This document shows, piece by piece, positions 11,008 through 22,479 of a stretch of 64,000 nucleotides of DNA. The position numbers and the translations under genes are program-made. How positions within the stretch are numbered: the stretch's first letter is position 1; every line of letters begins with the position of its first letter. The notes below the pieces were generated by a model, which had not been told where the DNA came from, searched no databases, and saw only the letters and a program-made list of their open reading frames with translations. The DNA is from Nereocystis luetkeana (lineage: Eukaryota; Sar; Phaeophyceae; Laminariales; Laminariaceae): the NCBI GenBank assembly GCA_031213475.1, contig JARUPZ010000016.1:9626270-9690269 (forward strand). The letters are read 5' to 3'.

Positions 11008-11170
11008 CAGCTTACCACCCTTGTAAGACCGCAGTCCCGTTTTGGGAACGAACTACTCAAGAATTAGAGTAGTTTGTCCCCAAAACGGGACTTTGGGAAC
11101 AAACTACTTCAGAATTAGAGTGGTTCGTCCCCAAAACGGGACGCCCCGTTTTGGGGACAAACTTACTTGA
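11008..11170. mobile_element. Fold-back family 2, compound copy
   Basis: Two overlapping hairpins of ccgcagtcccgttttggg and ccccaaaacgggac around the usual spacer (actactcaagaattagagta). The extra arm suggests one copy partly duplicated in place. Confidence 0.75.
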
Positions 11171-13390
11171 AATTATAATGAGATATTGTTTCTGCACAGC
11201 AGTGCAGTTCTAAAAGGGTCAACACCGATCTACTGTACCCTTCCTTGTCCCATACCACTCTGGTCGGAATATAAGGACCGATTCGACGGCAATATAACTA
11301 CCAAATGGCCCTTATATTTACGCCCAGAGTGGTGAGTATTGATTGATTACAAGACCTGTGAGTCGGCAGGATTTCACCGGTAAAAAACTCATCGGTAGGT
11401 GCCGTTAGCCAACTAACCGAATTTAGCCGGCAAGTCGGCTGGGCAAGTCAGTCGATGGGCAGCCGACTGATTTGCTGACTTAATTCAGGTGAGCGAACCG
11501 AGCCAAATCAGCCCCACCCATCACCCCCCCGAGCCAAGGGGGTCCTGCCTAAAATTAGGGGAAAACGTATCCAGCATTCAACTATCCTTGCTATTAATAA
11601 AAGTGCGGAACCCGATAAGTCGGATAGTCGGCACCTCAAGGAAACGACTATTAATAGCTTTCTTTCCGGTCAATCACTAGCTGGTAACTTAAGCCGTGCC
11701 GACTCGCTACTCCACCAGGTACGATATCTGGTACTGGTATAAATTAGCGTTTAGGAGGTTTTAGTAGTCAGGTATATATCCGGCGTGCGTGTGATTGGAA
11801 TTCGCGCGGTTGGCGATGGCTGTAAATTTTGTGCTACAAGCACCAGCTGGAACTGCACCTAAATTTTCGGGACAAAGTGTCATTGATAGGAGTAAAACAC
11901 TGGAATCTCCCTGCCGTCGACGCCATTCTAACGTGGGACGTTGTTTTCTAGCTGTGGAAGTGTTACGAACACACTTGGCCTTGGCGGCAAGCGCCTTGGT
12001 TCTCACGCGAAGCACAGGCATCATAGTAACGGGGTGAAATCTACGTGACGTTCTGACCGACAAAACAGGAGACTGACAGGACAGGAGACATAGACAGGAC
12101 AGGACAGAACACAAAAATACAAAAGCGTGAGAGAGAGGAAGACTTCGCACAACCCACGAGAGGCACAACGTCCCGTGGGGAAAAATAAAAGCCCCGCGGG
12201 GGAAGACAACGTCCCGCGAGTACGTAGTATACGGGCTCCCACGAGATAGAGGACGAGTGGAGCGTCCTTCGAGAAGGGCTGAAGCGTTACGAAGGGTTTT
12301 CCTATATTCTGAATAGCCGTGTTGGTTTAGGGGACACGGCATTCACACAACACTACGTATTATTCTACCTAAGCTGCATAAAAATACCGAATTATATTTT
12401 CAAGTAATAACAGCTTGTCCCCAACGATCTCACACGGTGCGTCTTTAAAATTAAATAAAAACACGGGTATATATTATATGCATACTTCGTATTATTAGAC
12501 TATTAAAATAGTAGTGGGTGGTACGTCTCTGAAAATAAAAAAAAAACGCGGGCATATATTATATCAGGTATTCATGTAACGACTCGAAGTTACTATTTGA
12601 AACCGGATCGACCCGTCGTAGGAATGTATGGATACATGAATACTGCTGTGTGTGATGGACACCTGGTGCTGAATACAGAGAAGAACGGACCGAGGACCGA
12701 ACCGCGGATTGGTACCGAACAAACTGTGTGGAGCTCTGAAAACTGAAAGCCACCGACACCGAGCCCCCCAAAAAGAAGGCCTCCGCACCCGACCGAAGCG
12801 AAGGGCCCCACAAGCCAACCACCAACGTTTCGACATTTCGACACATTTTCACCGGGTAGTCCATAGATAGGTGGCCGTGTACGGAATATTATAGCAAGAG
12901 GCGGGGCCATTGAATATTAAAATGACCCTTTCTGCCGGTCTCAGCGACATTTTTTTGCGGTTTGTGGCGTCAGGCGTCAGGGGGAAATCGTGCGGCGGCT
13001 GTGGACCAACACACCAACACGAAATTACTCCATTAACACCACTCGACAGGCTTACCGTGCGTTCATAATGATACATATTTGTACGCCACCAGTGTACTAA
13101 TATCTCCAAGTACGGAGTATAATACCTGTGCTCAGTACATGCAATATCATCAAATGGTTGATGACACTGTTATTCACACAATATATTCTATTCAGCAATA
13201 AATACCTGGTATATATACTACTGCTGTATATAACACAACTAATTCCTGCATGCAGTTCGTTATTTCGGATAATCTAGTGCCGCCGCCGCGGGTCGGCTGC
13301 TTCAACATGACAATACATAAAAAGGGTCAGCATGGAAAAGGATGTGAGACTTCTGCTAAGGTCTTAGTTTCCAAGAACCCCCCCCCCCCC
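11170..13390. other. Stretch with no recognised gene
   Basis: AT-rich in 12350-12560, with a short (ACAGG)-like run at about 12060-12110. A 193-codon minus frame at 11761-12342 has no recognisable domain and a biased composition. Poly-C run at 13379-13395. Confidence 0.4.
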
Positions 13391-13395
13391 CCCCC

Positions 13396-13960
13396 GTACC
13401 ACCCAACTCAAGATGACGTTTCGATTCCTATTCAACCACTCGAAGTGCAGAAGGTCACCGGACACCAATCCGTTCGAGGTCGAGGTGAGGTTACCACGGT
13501 GATGTACGAGATGCATTGGACGGGACTCTCTCGACCGTCCTGGGAACGGGAAATGTGGGCCTCCAGATCTCCCCAGGCGATATTTTTTCGCCACGAATAA
13601 ATACTAGCTGGGCCGGCACCCCGAACCAGCAACGTCAATCCAATCACCTGCACTGCTGGATGCGAACACGCGCTGCACAACGGGAACTTCCTTGGAGTAG
13701 GTACTCCGTACGTACCGGCGAGCGTTTTTTGGCTCTCGGCCATGAAGGCTGCGTACCTCACGCACGATTGGTTGCGCCGCTTACAGTGCCACGGTGCTTC
13801 CCAACGGGGCTCACATTTGGTACAAGGTCGAAGACGGTTTTAGGTGGCTTGGGAAAATCAGCGTGAGCATATACAACGAACGACGGATGGGTGGGGGAAT
13901 ATTTTAGTCGAGTTTTGGATGAGCCCGAACTCATGAAATCTTTCTCTTCCCTCGGCGCAC
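13396..13960 (+). pseudogene. Chromodomain retroelement relic
   Basis: One frame (13432-13557) reads VQKVTGHQSVRGRGEV..YEMHWTGLSRPSWEREM, the pattern of a chromodomain beta-sheet and its W-x-G...P(S/T)WE core, as at the end of chromovirus (Ty3/Gypsy) integrases. About 190 bp on, in two other frames, come KAAYLTHDWLRRLQC (13742) and IWYKVEDGFRWLGKISVS (13815), resembling the segment that follows in stramenopile elements as I remember them. Frameshifts and stops show it is dead. A family 1 MITE sits at its 3' edge. Confidence 0.5.
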
Positions 13961-14165
13961 TATTACGGGGGACTGTTAAGGTCTTAGTCCGTAGGGCTAA
14001 AGGTAAAAGGTTAACCAATCGCCTACCCAATCTAAGCCGCATAACAGGACCATAGTAAATACCAGGTAGGACCCACGGTATACACGAAAACCTAAATATT
14101 TTCCTATTTTTACTACAGTAAAAATATTTGGTCCTACCAGGTATTTACTATGGTCCCCCGTAATA
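13961..14165. mobile_element. Fold-back MITE family 1, interrupted by family 3
   Basis: Left arm tattacgggggac stops at 13973 and resumes with gaccatagtaaat at 14048; the 73-bp insert is a family 3 element. Both arms carry a TACCAGGTA (14060-14068 and 14135-14143) absent from most copies. Confidence 0.85.
13974..14046. mobile_element. Mini fold-back family 3 (73 bp)
   Basis: Ends TGTTAAGG..CTTAG and CTAAG..CATAACA are imperfect inverted repeats. Flanked by GGAC on both sides (13970-13973, 14047-14050), a likely target duplication, inside a family 1 MITE. Confidence 0.75.
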
Positions 14166-14640
14166 GGCGACTTCAACGGGAGCTGTAACTTGGTGTTCAC
14201 AAGTACCTTAAGCTAGCGCGTGTGCACGGGGGGGTCCAACGTACAGCGTAGACAAAATCTCGAGGCGAAAAGCCAGCCGTGGATAGCTGTGATTTTCGCA
14301 TCGCCACCGTAGTACCCGATATTTTTTCGTTTTGCTGGCTTTTGGGGGCCAGGGGCAGTTTCTTACGCGTACGTAGTTTTATCTTTTGACATTTTCCGAG
14401 CTTTGGGGTCCGGGGCTTTCTTCTTTGAGGCTTTTTGAGTTTTTGGGGTGGATTTCGAGTGGTTCCGGTGTATTTCGCCCCACTTATCCCGCCCCCCTCG
14501 GCGGAGCCGGCCTATGGTAGAAATTCGGGCCACTCATCTGTGGCGCTGGACACGGTTTCTGAGGTTTTGGCGAGAGGGTTTGGGGTGGTTATTATTGCAT
14601 ATTTCGTCCTGCCGACGACGCCCCTTTGAGTACTGCATTC

Positions 14641-14730
14641 CCATATTGGGGACAAACCACTCAAACTACAAATTGTAAGTAAAGTGCCCCCAAAAAAGGG
14701 ACTGCAGCCGTACTTTAAAAGGGCTGAACC
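14641..14730. mobile_element. Fold-back family 2, diverged
   Basis: Arms attggggacaaaccactc and gtgcccccaaaaaagggact remain recognisable; the outer tail is aaaagggctgaac. Confidence 0.55.
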
Positions 14731-14756
14731 GTTTTTTAATAATAATACAGTCGTCT

Positions 14757-14822
14757 GTTACGCTGCTACTGGGAAGAGGTTAACCGATCGCCCACCCAGA
14801 CTACGTAAGCCTTGCCTTGTGC
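14757..14822. mobile_element. Mini fold-back family 3 fragment
   Basis: Contains aagaggttaaccgatcgcccacccagactac, the family 3 body, with degraded ends. Confidence 0.5.
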
Positions 14823-17230
14823 AGCATAACACTTCAACTTGGTGTGCGGTCGTGGGAACAGGAAGCGGCTTGTTACACACAACAGGCAACAACAACGACA
14901 ACAACAACAACAACGACAAAATTTACCTGGTACCAGGTACCAGGTACCGAGAGGTACTTATTAGTGCTGCTGTAGCATGATACGAATGCGTCATGTCACA
15001 GAAAAGCGGTACTAGGCACCAGATTATACCTGGTATTCCATACCATATGTGTACCAGTTTCACCTGTTTTTTAGCGGTACCAGGCACCAGATTATACCTC
15101 TGGTATCCCACACCGCGAGTACCAGTTTTACCAGTTTAGGGTGTAACGCGGCGCAAACTACAAGGCACTCGTTTACATACCCTCAATTTCGTATCTAGTG
15201 GCTTCATAAGCACACCCTGCACCACACACTCGCAAGAGAGGGAATCGTCGAACTTGAAAAAAAATATCAAAAATTAAAAAAAAAAATAATGTAAACATAT
15301 TTTGGAAAAAATCTTGCTCTCTTTGTTCGAAGAATTAATTTTTTGACGCGGTAACACAGGGGTGGACTCCAATAGGACCGAGGTCGCTTCTGACTACCCG
15401 ATGGAGACACGTCAGATGGTTGTCAGGTTGCCTCTCTCTCACCCTCCCTCGGCCGGCTATCTGCAGCAGCTCTGGCAACCCCACCGCCCACCACCTCACA
15501 CCCCGGTTCGGCAGTTATTGCTTCTCCATGTATGTGTGTATACAGCAACAGCAGCAGCAGGAAAATCGCAAACGAATTAATACACTACTGGTGCTGCTTG
15601 TAAAATACCTGGTATGCGTACCGCTGATGTTGTGTTCTGTGTGTATCCGCGTTCGTTCGTGCGTAGTCAAACTCTGTCACCAGAGTATATACAGCAGCTG
15701 CTGTTGCTGCTGCATCATCGTGCAGCAGCAGCAGTTGAGAGCTGAGAGAGAAGCGAAGCAAATGTCCTCAGTCTTCATCAACGGCCTCTTCTCTCTCTCT
15801 CTCTCTCTCTGACTTTCATGGCAACAACGCCAGCGCTCATACGAGTATGATACCCCTGATCTGGAAGGAAATACCTCGTGGATCTTAACTCTTAACTCAG
15901 TACATTGCCAGGAACACACGTAGGCAAAAACGTTGCGCGTATGTACACAAATAATACGTGTTGGTTGGTTGTGTCCACATCTACTCTACGAATGAGTACG
16001 ATGGAAGCAAAATATTTTTGAAAAAAGTGATCCAAAAAAAAACTGTCACACCAACGAACAGAACATCAGCAGCAGCAACAGAAGCAGCAGCAGCAGCAGC
16101 AGCAGCAAAAGTGAGTCTAGCACAAAGTGATGCAACACTGCGTCTCTGGATCTAGCGCCAACGACTACAGCACCCAACACAGGCGGCTTGACTGCCCTCC
16201 GCCCCTCCCTCTCGCCGCGTCGTGCCTCTCGGACACGGGCACGAGCAACCCTCGCCGAAACGAGCACTCACACACTCACCTCGAAGTCTGTGCGTTTTAT
16301 CTTCAACCTTGCCCACGAGCCTCTCAAAAGTCCTGAATCTCTCTCACACAGGGCGGCTGTCTTGCGTGTAATCCGTGGAAATGACAATCTCCTCCCTGGA
16401 GCTCGTTGCTGTAGTCGCTGGATTGGTGATCGTTTCTGGCTGCAACTTGGTTGCGAGGACGGCCGGGGCAGTGGATGGTTGCGGGGTGCTGTCAGCTTGG
16501 CGGAGTAGGGAGGGGGGAGGCGAATGTGAGCCCAGCGAAAAGTCGAAAGTTCGAGTGTGTTTGACCGACGATCGAATCGGAAAACGCGGCGGGATCAGGG
16601 GATGTCGGGATGTGTGGGATGTGGGACGTGTGACGTCAAAATATGTCATTATTATGATGTGATAGACGGGCTATATTTGACCCATCACTTGACCCGTCAA
16701 AAGAGTCTCCAGACCTACCTACGGTATTATACTATACCCTGTCATTTATAATAGTGATATACCCTGGTATTTTTGTATTCCCTTGACAGCGGCTGTCCGT
16801 CAAGCGGGGAAGGTACCGTCAACTATGACGTCTTTCTTCGTGGGACGTGGTGGTAAACTGTGGCCGAAGTTTGACATCTTGACTGACCGGCCCCCTACGT
16901 ATTTGTACTAGAAATAAAACTATCTAGAGGGCACACATACGAGTACGATAGGCCTTGACGCATCCATATACAATTAGAGCTGCTCATCATGCGAGATGCG
17001 AGACATATACGGTAGAACAGTGTACAAAAGATGAAGAATGCCAAAGCGAATTGCATGTGTGTGGTATGGTACGTAGCTCAACAACTTTGGTTTCGGGCTG
17101 TTGTTGTTGTTGTTGTCGTTGCCTGTAACAGACTTGTTCTTCATGTTGCTACCAGTACTCCGCTATTATTATTACTGCTGTAGCAGCAGTGTTGCTGTTG
17201 ATATAAAAACAGTATAATAATAGTATCAAT
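14823..17230. other. Repeat-rich stretch without recognised gene
   Basis: Triple overlapping TACCWGGTA at 14926-14948, (CT)n at 15788-15811, (AGC)n at about 16080-16108, and TTG and TAT short runs near 17100-17170. A frame at 16375 (MTISSLELVAVVAGLVIVSG) begins with a hydrophobic signal-like segment but has no family support or clear donor. Confidence 0.4.
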
Positions 17231-17242
17231 AGTACCTGGTAT

Positions 17243-17372
17243 TAATGAAGGCACGTACCGTAGCAGGAAGGGGGGAGAAGAGCCTGCTATGTGACCCCGG
17301 ATCTAAGTTTACGAGTGGGAAGGAGAGAGAGAAGAAGATGTGCGAAGATAATGAATGGGATGAGAAAAAAAA
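17243..17372 (+). mobile_element. SINE-like element, 5'-truncated
   Basis: Matches the 3' half of the copy at 24062-24300 (gaaggcacgtaccgtagc, ctatgtgaccccggatct, gaatgggatgag) and runs straight into an A-rich then AAT tail. Confidence 0.75.
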
Positions 17373-17381
17373 TAATAGTAT

Positions 17382-17457
<76 letters not shown>

Positions 17458-17458
17458 G
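17373..17458. repeat. (AAT)n microsatellite
   Basis: About 25 AAT units continuing the SINE tail; probably grew from it. Confidence 0.95.
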
Positions 17459-17986
17459 TAGTAGTTGTGCTGTTAATTTGTTGAGCTTCCAGCTTCACAA
17501 GCAAGCTTGAAGTATTGTGTATATAACCTCTAGATCTATATAGATAGGCTCAACCTGGCTCAACCACAACTTCGACTGACGTCGAAACGGGGGATTATTA
17601 TTGACTGGGTTCCGTCCCTCAAAAGGCCTGCCGAAGGGAGCCTGTGCGCTGCAGCAAGCTACGACATCACGGCAAATGGCATCGGCTTGGGAACTCTTGT
17701 GGCAAAAACGACAGGAACAACAACGAGCAAACAATGGTTGGTCCGTTTGATTTGTCCGTATCTTTTTTTACCGTTCGTATTATTTGTCAGAATTTGAACT
17801 TTCAGCTTTGAAGTTTGATCGTCCACAAACAAAGACGAGACTCTGCGCTCTGCAGAAGACAGACTACTCATCAACTACTGCTGCTGTGGTGGCTGCTGTG
17901 CACAAGACTGGTAAAGACGGGCCGAATAACCGCAAGACGGGCAGAACGATAAGGAGAGGACCGATCCTCCTCCTTGAGAAGAAGCG

Positions 17987-18084
17987 ATGGCAGCCAGGAG
18001 GAAGCTGACGCGGCAGGAGGTGACGGAAAGGTGCGCGAAGCTTGGCGTCGCCCTTGCTGGGTGGCAGCCACCATACGATTCAGA
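17987..18084 (+). CDS. Possible first coding exon (weak)
   Basis: ATG at 17987 opens MAARRKLTRQEVTERCAKLG, continuing to GWQPPYDSE before a possible donor (cagA|gtatac). The codons look protein-like (helix then W-x-P turn) compared with the surroundings, but no downstream exon was found and I do not recognise a family with confidence. Confidence 0.25.
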
Positions 18085-18089
18085 GTATA

Positions 18090-19270
18090 CCTCCTACCTG
18101 GTGCTACTACGTAGATCTACAGTATCTACGGTACTACGGTTGTATATAGTGGAATTGTACCAGGTACCTGGTACTCGTACCCGTACGTCATACGTGCGAG
18201 TATCTTGTGTCCTATCGATCATATCTTCTGCTGCTAGCAGCTGCTGGCGGTGCCTGCCTACAACTGCTGCCTGTGCTGTATCCACTATCCAAAGCATTAT
18301 GATTAATAATAATAGTAGTTTAGATGCGTCGCATTTTTCTCCATGATACGTACCACTGCTTGTTGTAGCAGCAATAGACATACACATACATACGTGCCTG
18401 GTGCGCTACACGCGGGACGTCAACTACCTACCTGTGGGTTTTTCATTTTTCGCGTTCTTATGTGCATCGGCACATAATAGCATACCAGGTAGAATGCAAC
18501 AAATAAGTGAGAGCACCGTGCCCGCTGGGGCAACGTGCCAGGTTCAGTCATTTCAGAGAAAAATACTTGCAGACTCTGCGACAAACTCAACTAATTATAG
18601 GGTAAAATAATCAGCGAAACAAACGCATTTTTTATTGTTGAAGAAGACCGGCAGTTGGCATGTACATTGTACTGGTCCAGGTGGTGGTGGTGCAGTAGAA
18701 TCTAGAAGCATATTTCTATATACATACGCATACGTCATGATCGGTCACACCATCAACAACACCTCTGAGCAAAGAATAGGCTTGAATGCTCATCGTTTAA
18801 ATAACAACAGCTATGCGATCGAGGACTTTTCGTATTAATGCCACACCAGCACCTCGAGCAACCTTGAGCATAACATTAGATAGGCTATCATATCGTTCGT
18901 TCTGTCTGTGGGATGTGGGATACATACAGAAGTGTGGCGCTCGTCGTTGAAACGAAACAAAATATATTATTAATAGAACAAAAGCTCAACACGATTTCTT
19001 AATCTGAATTTCACAACGTCCCCGAAAACAGGTTTAAATTACTACAGTATTAATAGTTGTTTATCTTTCGTGGACCTATCTGTGCTACATAATACGTGCA
19101 CGTACTTGTGTTTGGTTGCTCTGTTCAGGCTCAGCCGCTCCGTAGAGCAAGAGCTATCCCACTTGGATAATGCCGTTCCGGCGTCTTCCACCCGGCGATG
19201 GGCCTGCGATGCCCCAGTCCCCCCACACGAAATGAACGGGGGTGACATCATGGGGGTTAGCGACGGAGGG
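18090..19270. other. Stretch with no recognised feature
   Basis: Overlapping TACCAGGTACCTGGTA near 18157 and single TACCAGGTA at about 18482; otherwise no repeat family or exon is visible. Confidence 0.35.
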
Positions 19271-19275
19271 GGGGG

Positions 19276-19278
19276 TAA

Positions 19279-19340
<62 letters not shown>

Positions 19341-19358
19341 CATTATTATTATTATTAT
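19276..19358. repeat. (TTA)n microsatellite
   Basis: About 27 units with one CAT interruption. Confidence 0.95.
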
Positions 19359-20099
19359 GCTTGCCATCCGACAATGTGTAGTGTTGTTCTAAAAAACGAT
19401 TCACAGAAAGTGAAGAACTCTCCAGAAGAACAAAAGCGCGGCAATATCATATTGTCTATATATCTGAACTTATGCGATCTGTCTGATCTATCTGATCTTT
19501 CTTGCCCATCTGATATGTCTGGACTACGTACGTACCTGATCTATGTTTTCTCTCTGAACTATCTGGTGTGGTGGTGTTGGTGATTGTTTTGAGGCCATAA
19601 CTAGTCCATCTGACAAGGAAGAAAGTTTAGGCTGTTAACCTAGCGTGTCAAGACTACAAAAACTCTATAAGTATTACTGTGAGCAGAAGTACTTTGATTC
19701 TGATTCTTTAGAAATGGAGTTGAGTAATTTGAATATCAATGTTAGTAGCTAGATTTTGATTGTTTAGCGTTGGAATTGAGCGTTGTTGAGGTACTGCAGT
19801 AGAGCGAGCTGTCAATATCATGTTCTTGTGTACGCCTGCCTTTCTTTGCTAGTACTTCAGAGAGCCCATACTACTGCTGCAGAAATAAACCGTACACGGA
19901 GATGGGGGGGGGGGGGGGGCGTGTGTCGGTCATGGCCGTTGGTCATAGTCGCACCAACATCCGATAAGTCTGACCGTTCGGATTAGCGTGAGTTGTGTAG
20001 CTACAATTCATCTACGGAGATCGCGGCGGGTTGTTCATTGCCCCGAATGGGAGCGCTTTCACGGGGCCCCATTTTGAATATTGATCAGAGAGGATTCCG

Positions 20100-20192
20100 C
20101 AAGTGAATTGCCCTCTCTCACTTCGACTTTATACTGCGATATTTGATAATTGCCCTCTCTCACTTCGACTTTGTACTGCGATATTTGATAAG
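20100..20192. repeat. Two-unit ~46-bp tandem repeat
   Basis: tgccctctctcacttcgact and tactgcgatatttgataa occur twice in immediate succession, nearly identical. Confidence 0.85.
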
Positions 20193-20349
20193 TTTCTTCC
20201 TCTATTTTTTGTCCCCCGCCCCATGGCGAGCTTGAGGTTCAAGTCACCCAACCACACCCGGCGCACGAGCTGACCCTTCAAGTCGGGGGGGGGGGGACTC
20301 GGGCATCAACTGCGAACGCGCGAAAACCCCCTGCGGATTGATGTTTACC

Positions 20350-20455
20350 CTCTTTAACCCTTTTAGAACCGCAGTCCCATATATATGTGAGGACAAACCA
20401 GTCAAATTCCAAGTAGTTTGTCCCCAAAACGGGACTGCGGTCCTGGAAGGTTTAA
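20350..20455. mobile_element. Fold-back family 2
   Basis: Left arm ttagaaccgcagtccc and right arm ccccaaaacgggactgcgg flank a spacer with caagtagtttgt; outer TTTAA on both sides. Confidence 0.75.
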
Positions 20456-20605
20456 ATGACTTGGAATTGGAATTACCCATACATTTCTGTGCTGTGCGGT
20501 TCTGTACAGTGCGGTACTATCACGGTTAACCTGCTGCCGTTCGATACATACATGCTGGCCGTGTCATGCTACTACAACAACAAACAACGGACGTTTCTGG
20601 AACAG

Positions 20606-20735
20606 TCCCCGCGGCCAAAGAGCGGGCGACAGGCGGCGCAATCGCGACAGATCCGGCGAAGGAGGGGGGAGAGGGCGTGGATCTTTTGGACAAGCTAGAG
20701 ATCTCTCGGCTACACGCGCTGGAGGCGCTATCCAG
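20606..20735 (+). CDS. Orphan coding exon candidate
   Basis: Between acceptor ggaacag (20605) and donor tccag|gtaggc lies an open, codon-like segment: PAAKERATGGAIATDPAKEG then VDLLDKLEISRLHALEALS. The amphipathic end resembles a coiled-coil start, and its exit phase (2) matches a possible acceptor at 30402 just before the coiled-coil gene's ATG, so it could be an upstream exon of that gene. This is inference; a 9.7-kb intron would be needed. Confidence 0.3.
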
Positions 20736-20739
20736 GTAG

Positions 20740-21385
20740 GCTCTTCTCTTCTTTGGTCTTCCGTAGCAAACACAGAATAACATGATTGAGACGCGCGCGC
20801 TTATTCGACAGGTATGAATAAGTCGTGGGTGCAGTAGTTCCTTGCCGATGACATATTTCGTCAGATAAACCTCGGTCGGTACGAAGTAACCCATCGGGAA
20901 CTTACATTGAATGCAGTATGGAGAGAGAAAGTGTGCGTCGGTCACACGAAGCAGTCCGGGCTGCCGGGATAGGAGAGACGCCCGAAGTCCAGAGAAGGGA
21001 GAGGTAAGGCGCACAATCATGCAGGAGAGTGGTCAATACTACATGTTGTCCTGCAGAACGTTCTTTGTAGACGATTGGCACACCGCGTAGTACCGGTGTC
21101 TTGGTTTTAGGGCCTTTATTTTATACTGGGATCAAGCCACAACAGGGTTAATATCAGAAAGCGCACTGCCGGCCGCTGAAATGATCAAATAATGTGCATC
21201 ATCCGCTGTGGCATCATCATCACCGTCATCAATTGCTTTGGCCATTGTGTTTGCCATTCGACAATGTGCAGGTAGCACGAGCTCCAACGCTGATCGCTCA
21301 TAAACATTAGACATTCCCAGAAGGAAGAAAACCAAGATCGCTGACGTGCAATTAGCAATTCAGTAATTTGATATTGATATTAATG
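20740..21385. other. Stretch with no recognised feature
   Basis: A 164-codon minus frame spans 20526-21020 but overlaps the plus-strand exon candidate and has no recognised domain. Confidence 0.35.
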
Positions 21386-21387
21386 GT

Positions 21388-21496
21388 ATTACCGGGAACC
21401 ATAGTTAATGGGACCTATGGTATACATAAAAACCTATATATTTGACCATCTTTAGCGACATTATTTGGTCCTGTTTATTATGGTTCCCCGTGATAG
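21388..21496. mobile_element. Fold-back MITE family 1, diverged ends
   Basis: Termini degraded to accgggaacc / ggttccccgtgata; core aaaaacctatatatttg intact. Confidence 0.75.
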
Positions 21497-21884
21497 TATG
21501 GTTCTTGCCATCCGACAAGGCGTAGCTTAAGCTTCAACGTTGACTCATAAGCACTCCAAAAATTGATGAAAACACACACAGTAATTCGAGCTTTTCCAAG
21601 TACACCCACCCTCGGGTGCGGACACACAGCAGTAGACACATATTTAGTACAGTACTTGGAGTAGGAGACGGGACCATTTTTTCAAAAGCCGTGTGTTGCG
21701 GGAGGGGCATAGTAGCACATTGAAATCAGAACCCACGATTGACCCATTAAGCATGCATCCCCCAGTCTATGTTTTCACAGCGTACTGTTTTATCTGGTCG
21801 TGGTTGCTATGTTTCCTCGCAGCGGAGTTACTCACTGTAGCTGCTCTACAGCTACTATTGGTCTATTTTCGTCCAAAAAAATAT

Positions 21885-21950
21885 TACTAGGCTTACAGTG
21901 GGTAGTTAGGTAACAGGCTAACCTTTTTGCAGTCGCCCAAAGGGAGAAAT
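21885..21950. mobile_element. Mini fold-back family 3 fragment
   Basis: aggcttacagtgggtagtta and ggctaacctttttgcagtcgc match the family body in reverse orientation. Confidence 0.45.
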
Positions 21951-21959
21951 ATCTTAACG

Positions 21960-22030
21960 AATGGCGTCGTCGGCAGGACATACGTTGAAGTGCTCTCGTG
22001 AGTTCGAATCTCACGTCCGCCACGAGCACG
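21960..22030 (+). other. tRNA-like module
   Basis: Perfect T-arm CGTGAG (21997-22002), TTCGAAT, CTCACG (22010-22015), with short outer complementarity TGGCG (21962-21966)/CGCCA. About 61 nt, too short for a full tRNA and lacking a clear anticodon arm; read as a tRNA-derived remnant. Confidence 0.4.
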
Positions 22031-22189
22031 GTGATAAAAAAAAACGAATTTCCTCATAATGCCTAATGTCGACAATCTCATCAAACACTCTTCCTGGGTC
22101 ACCAGAGATCGTGAAGAACTTCGGACTGCTGTAGGCACGTACGGCCCCATACGAAGACCGAGGACCCGGCTGTTCTGAAGGGGGGGGGA

Positions 22190-22268
22190 GGGTGTTATAA
22201 GGCTTAGGTTGGGTAGGCAATTGGTCAACCTTCTACCAGTAGCCCAACGGACTAAGACCATAATAACA
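22190..22268. mobile_element. Mini fold-back family 3
   Basis: gttataaggcttaggttggg ... cggactaagaccataataac, reverse orientation relative to 13974. Confidence 0.65.
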
Positions 22269-22379
22269 TGTTCAGGTCTGATCGGCAACAGCGTCCATGT
22301 CTGAAATAATACCGGATGCTGGGTTCCCTTTTGTATGCGAATGGTATGGTTGGAACAAGCGCTGCTAATTGTCAGATGG

Positions 22380-22478
22380 CCTTAACCTTTTTAGGACTGC
22401 AGTCCCGTTTTGGGGGCAAACTACTTAGAATTTGAGTGGTTCTTCCCCAGAACGGGACTACGGTTCTAAAAGGGTTAA
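22380..22478. mobile_element. Fold-back family 2
   Basis: ggactgcagtcccgttttgg and agaacgggactacggttcta arms, outer TTAACC/GGGTTAA. Confidence 0.8.
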
Positions 22479-22479
22479 T

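Noticed and set aside
11761-12342. 193-codon minus-strand frame
   Set aside because: Biased composition, no recognisable domain, no supporting splice sites.
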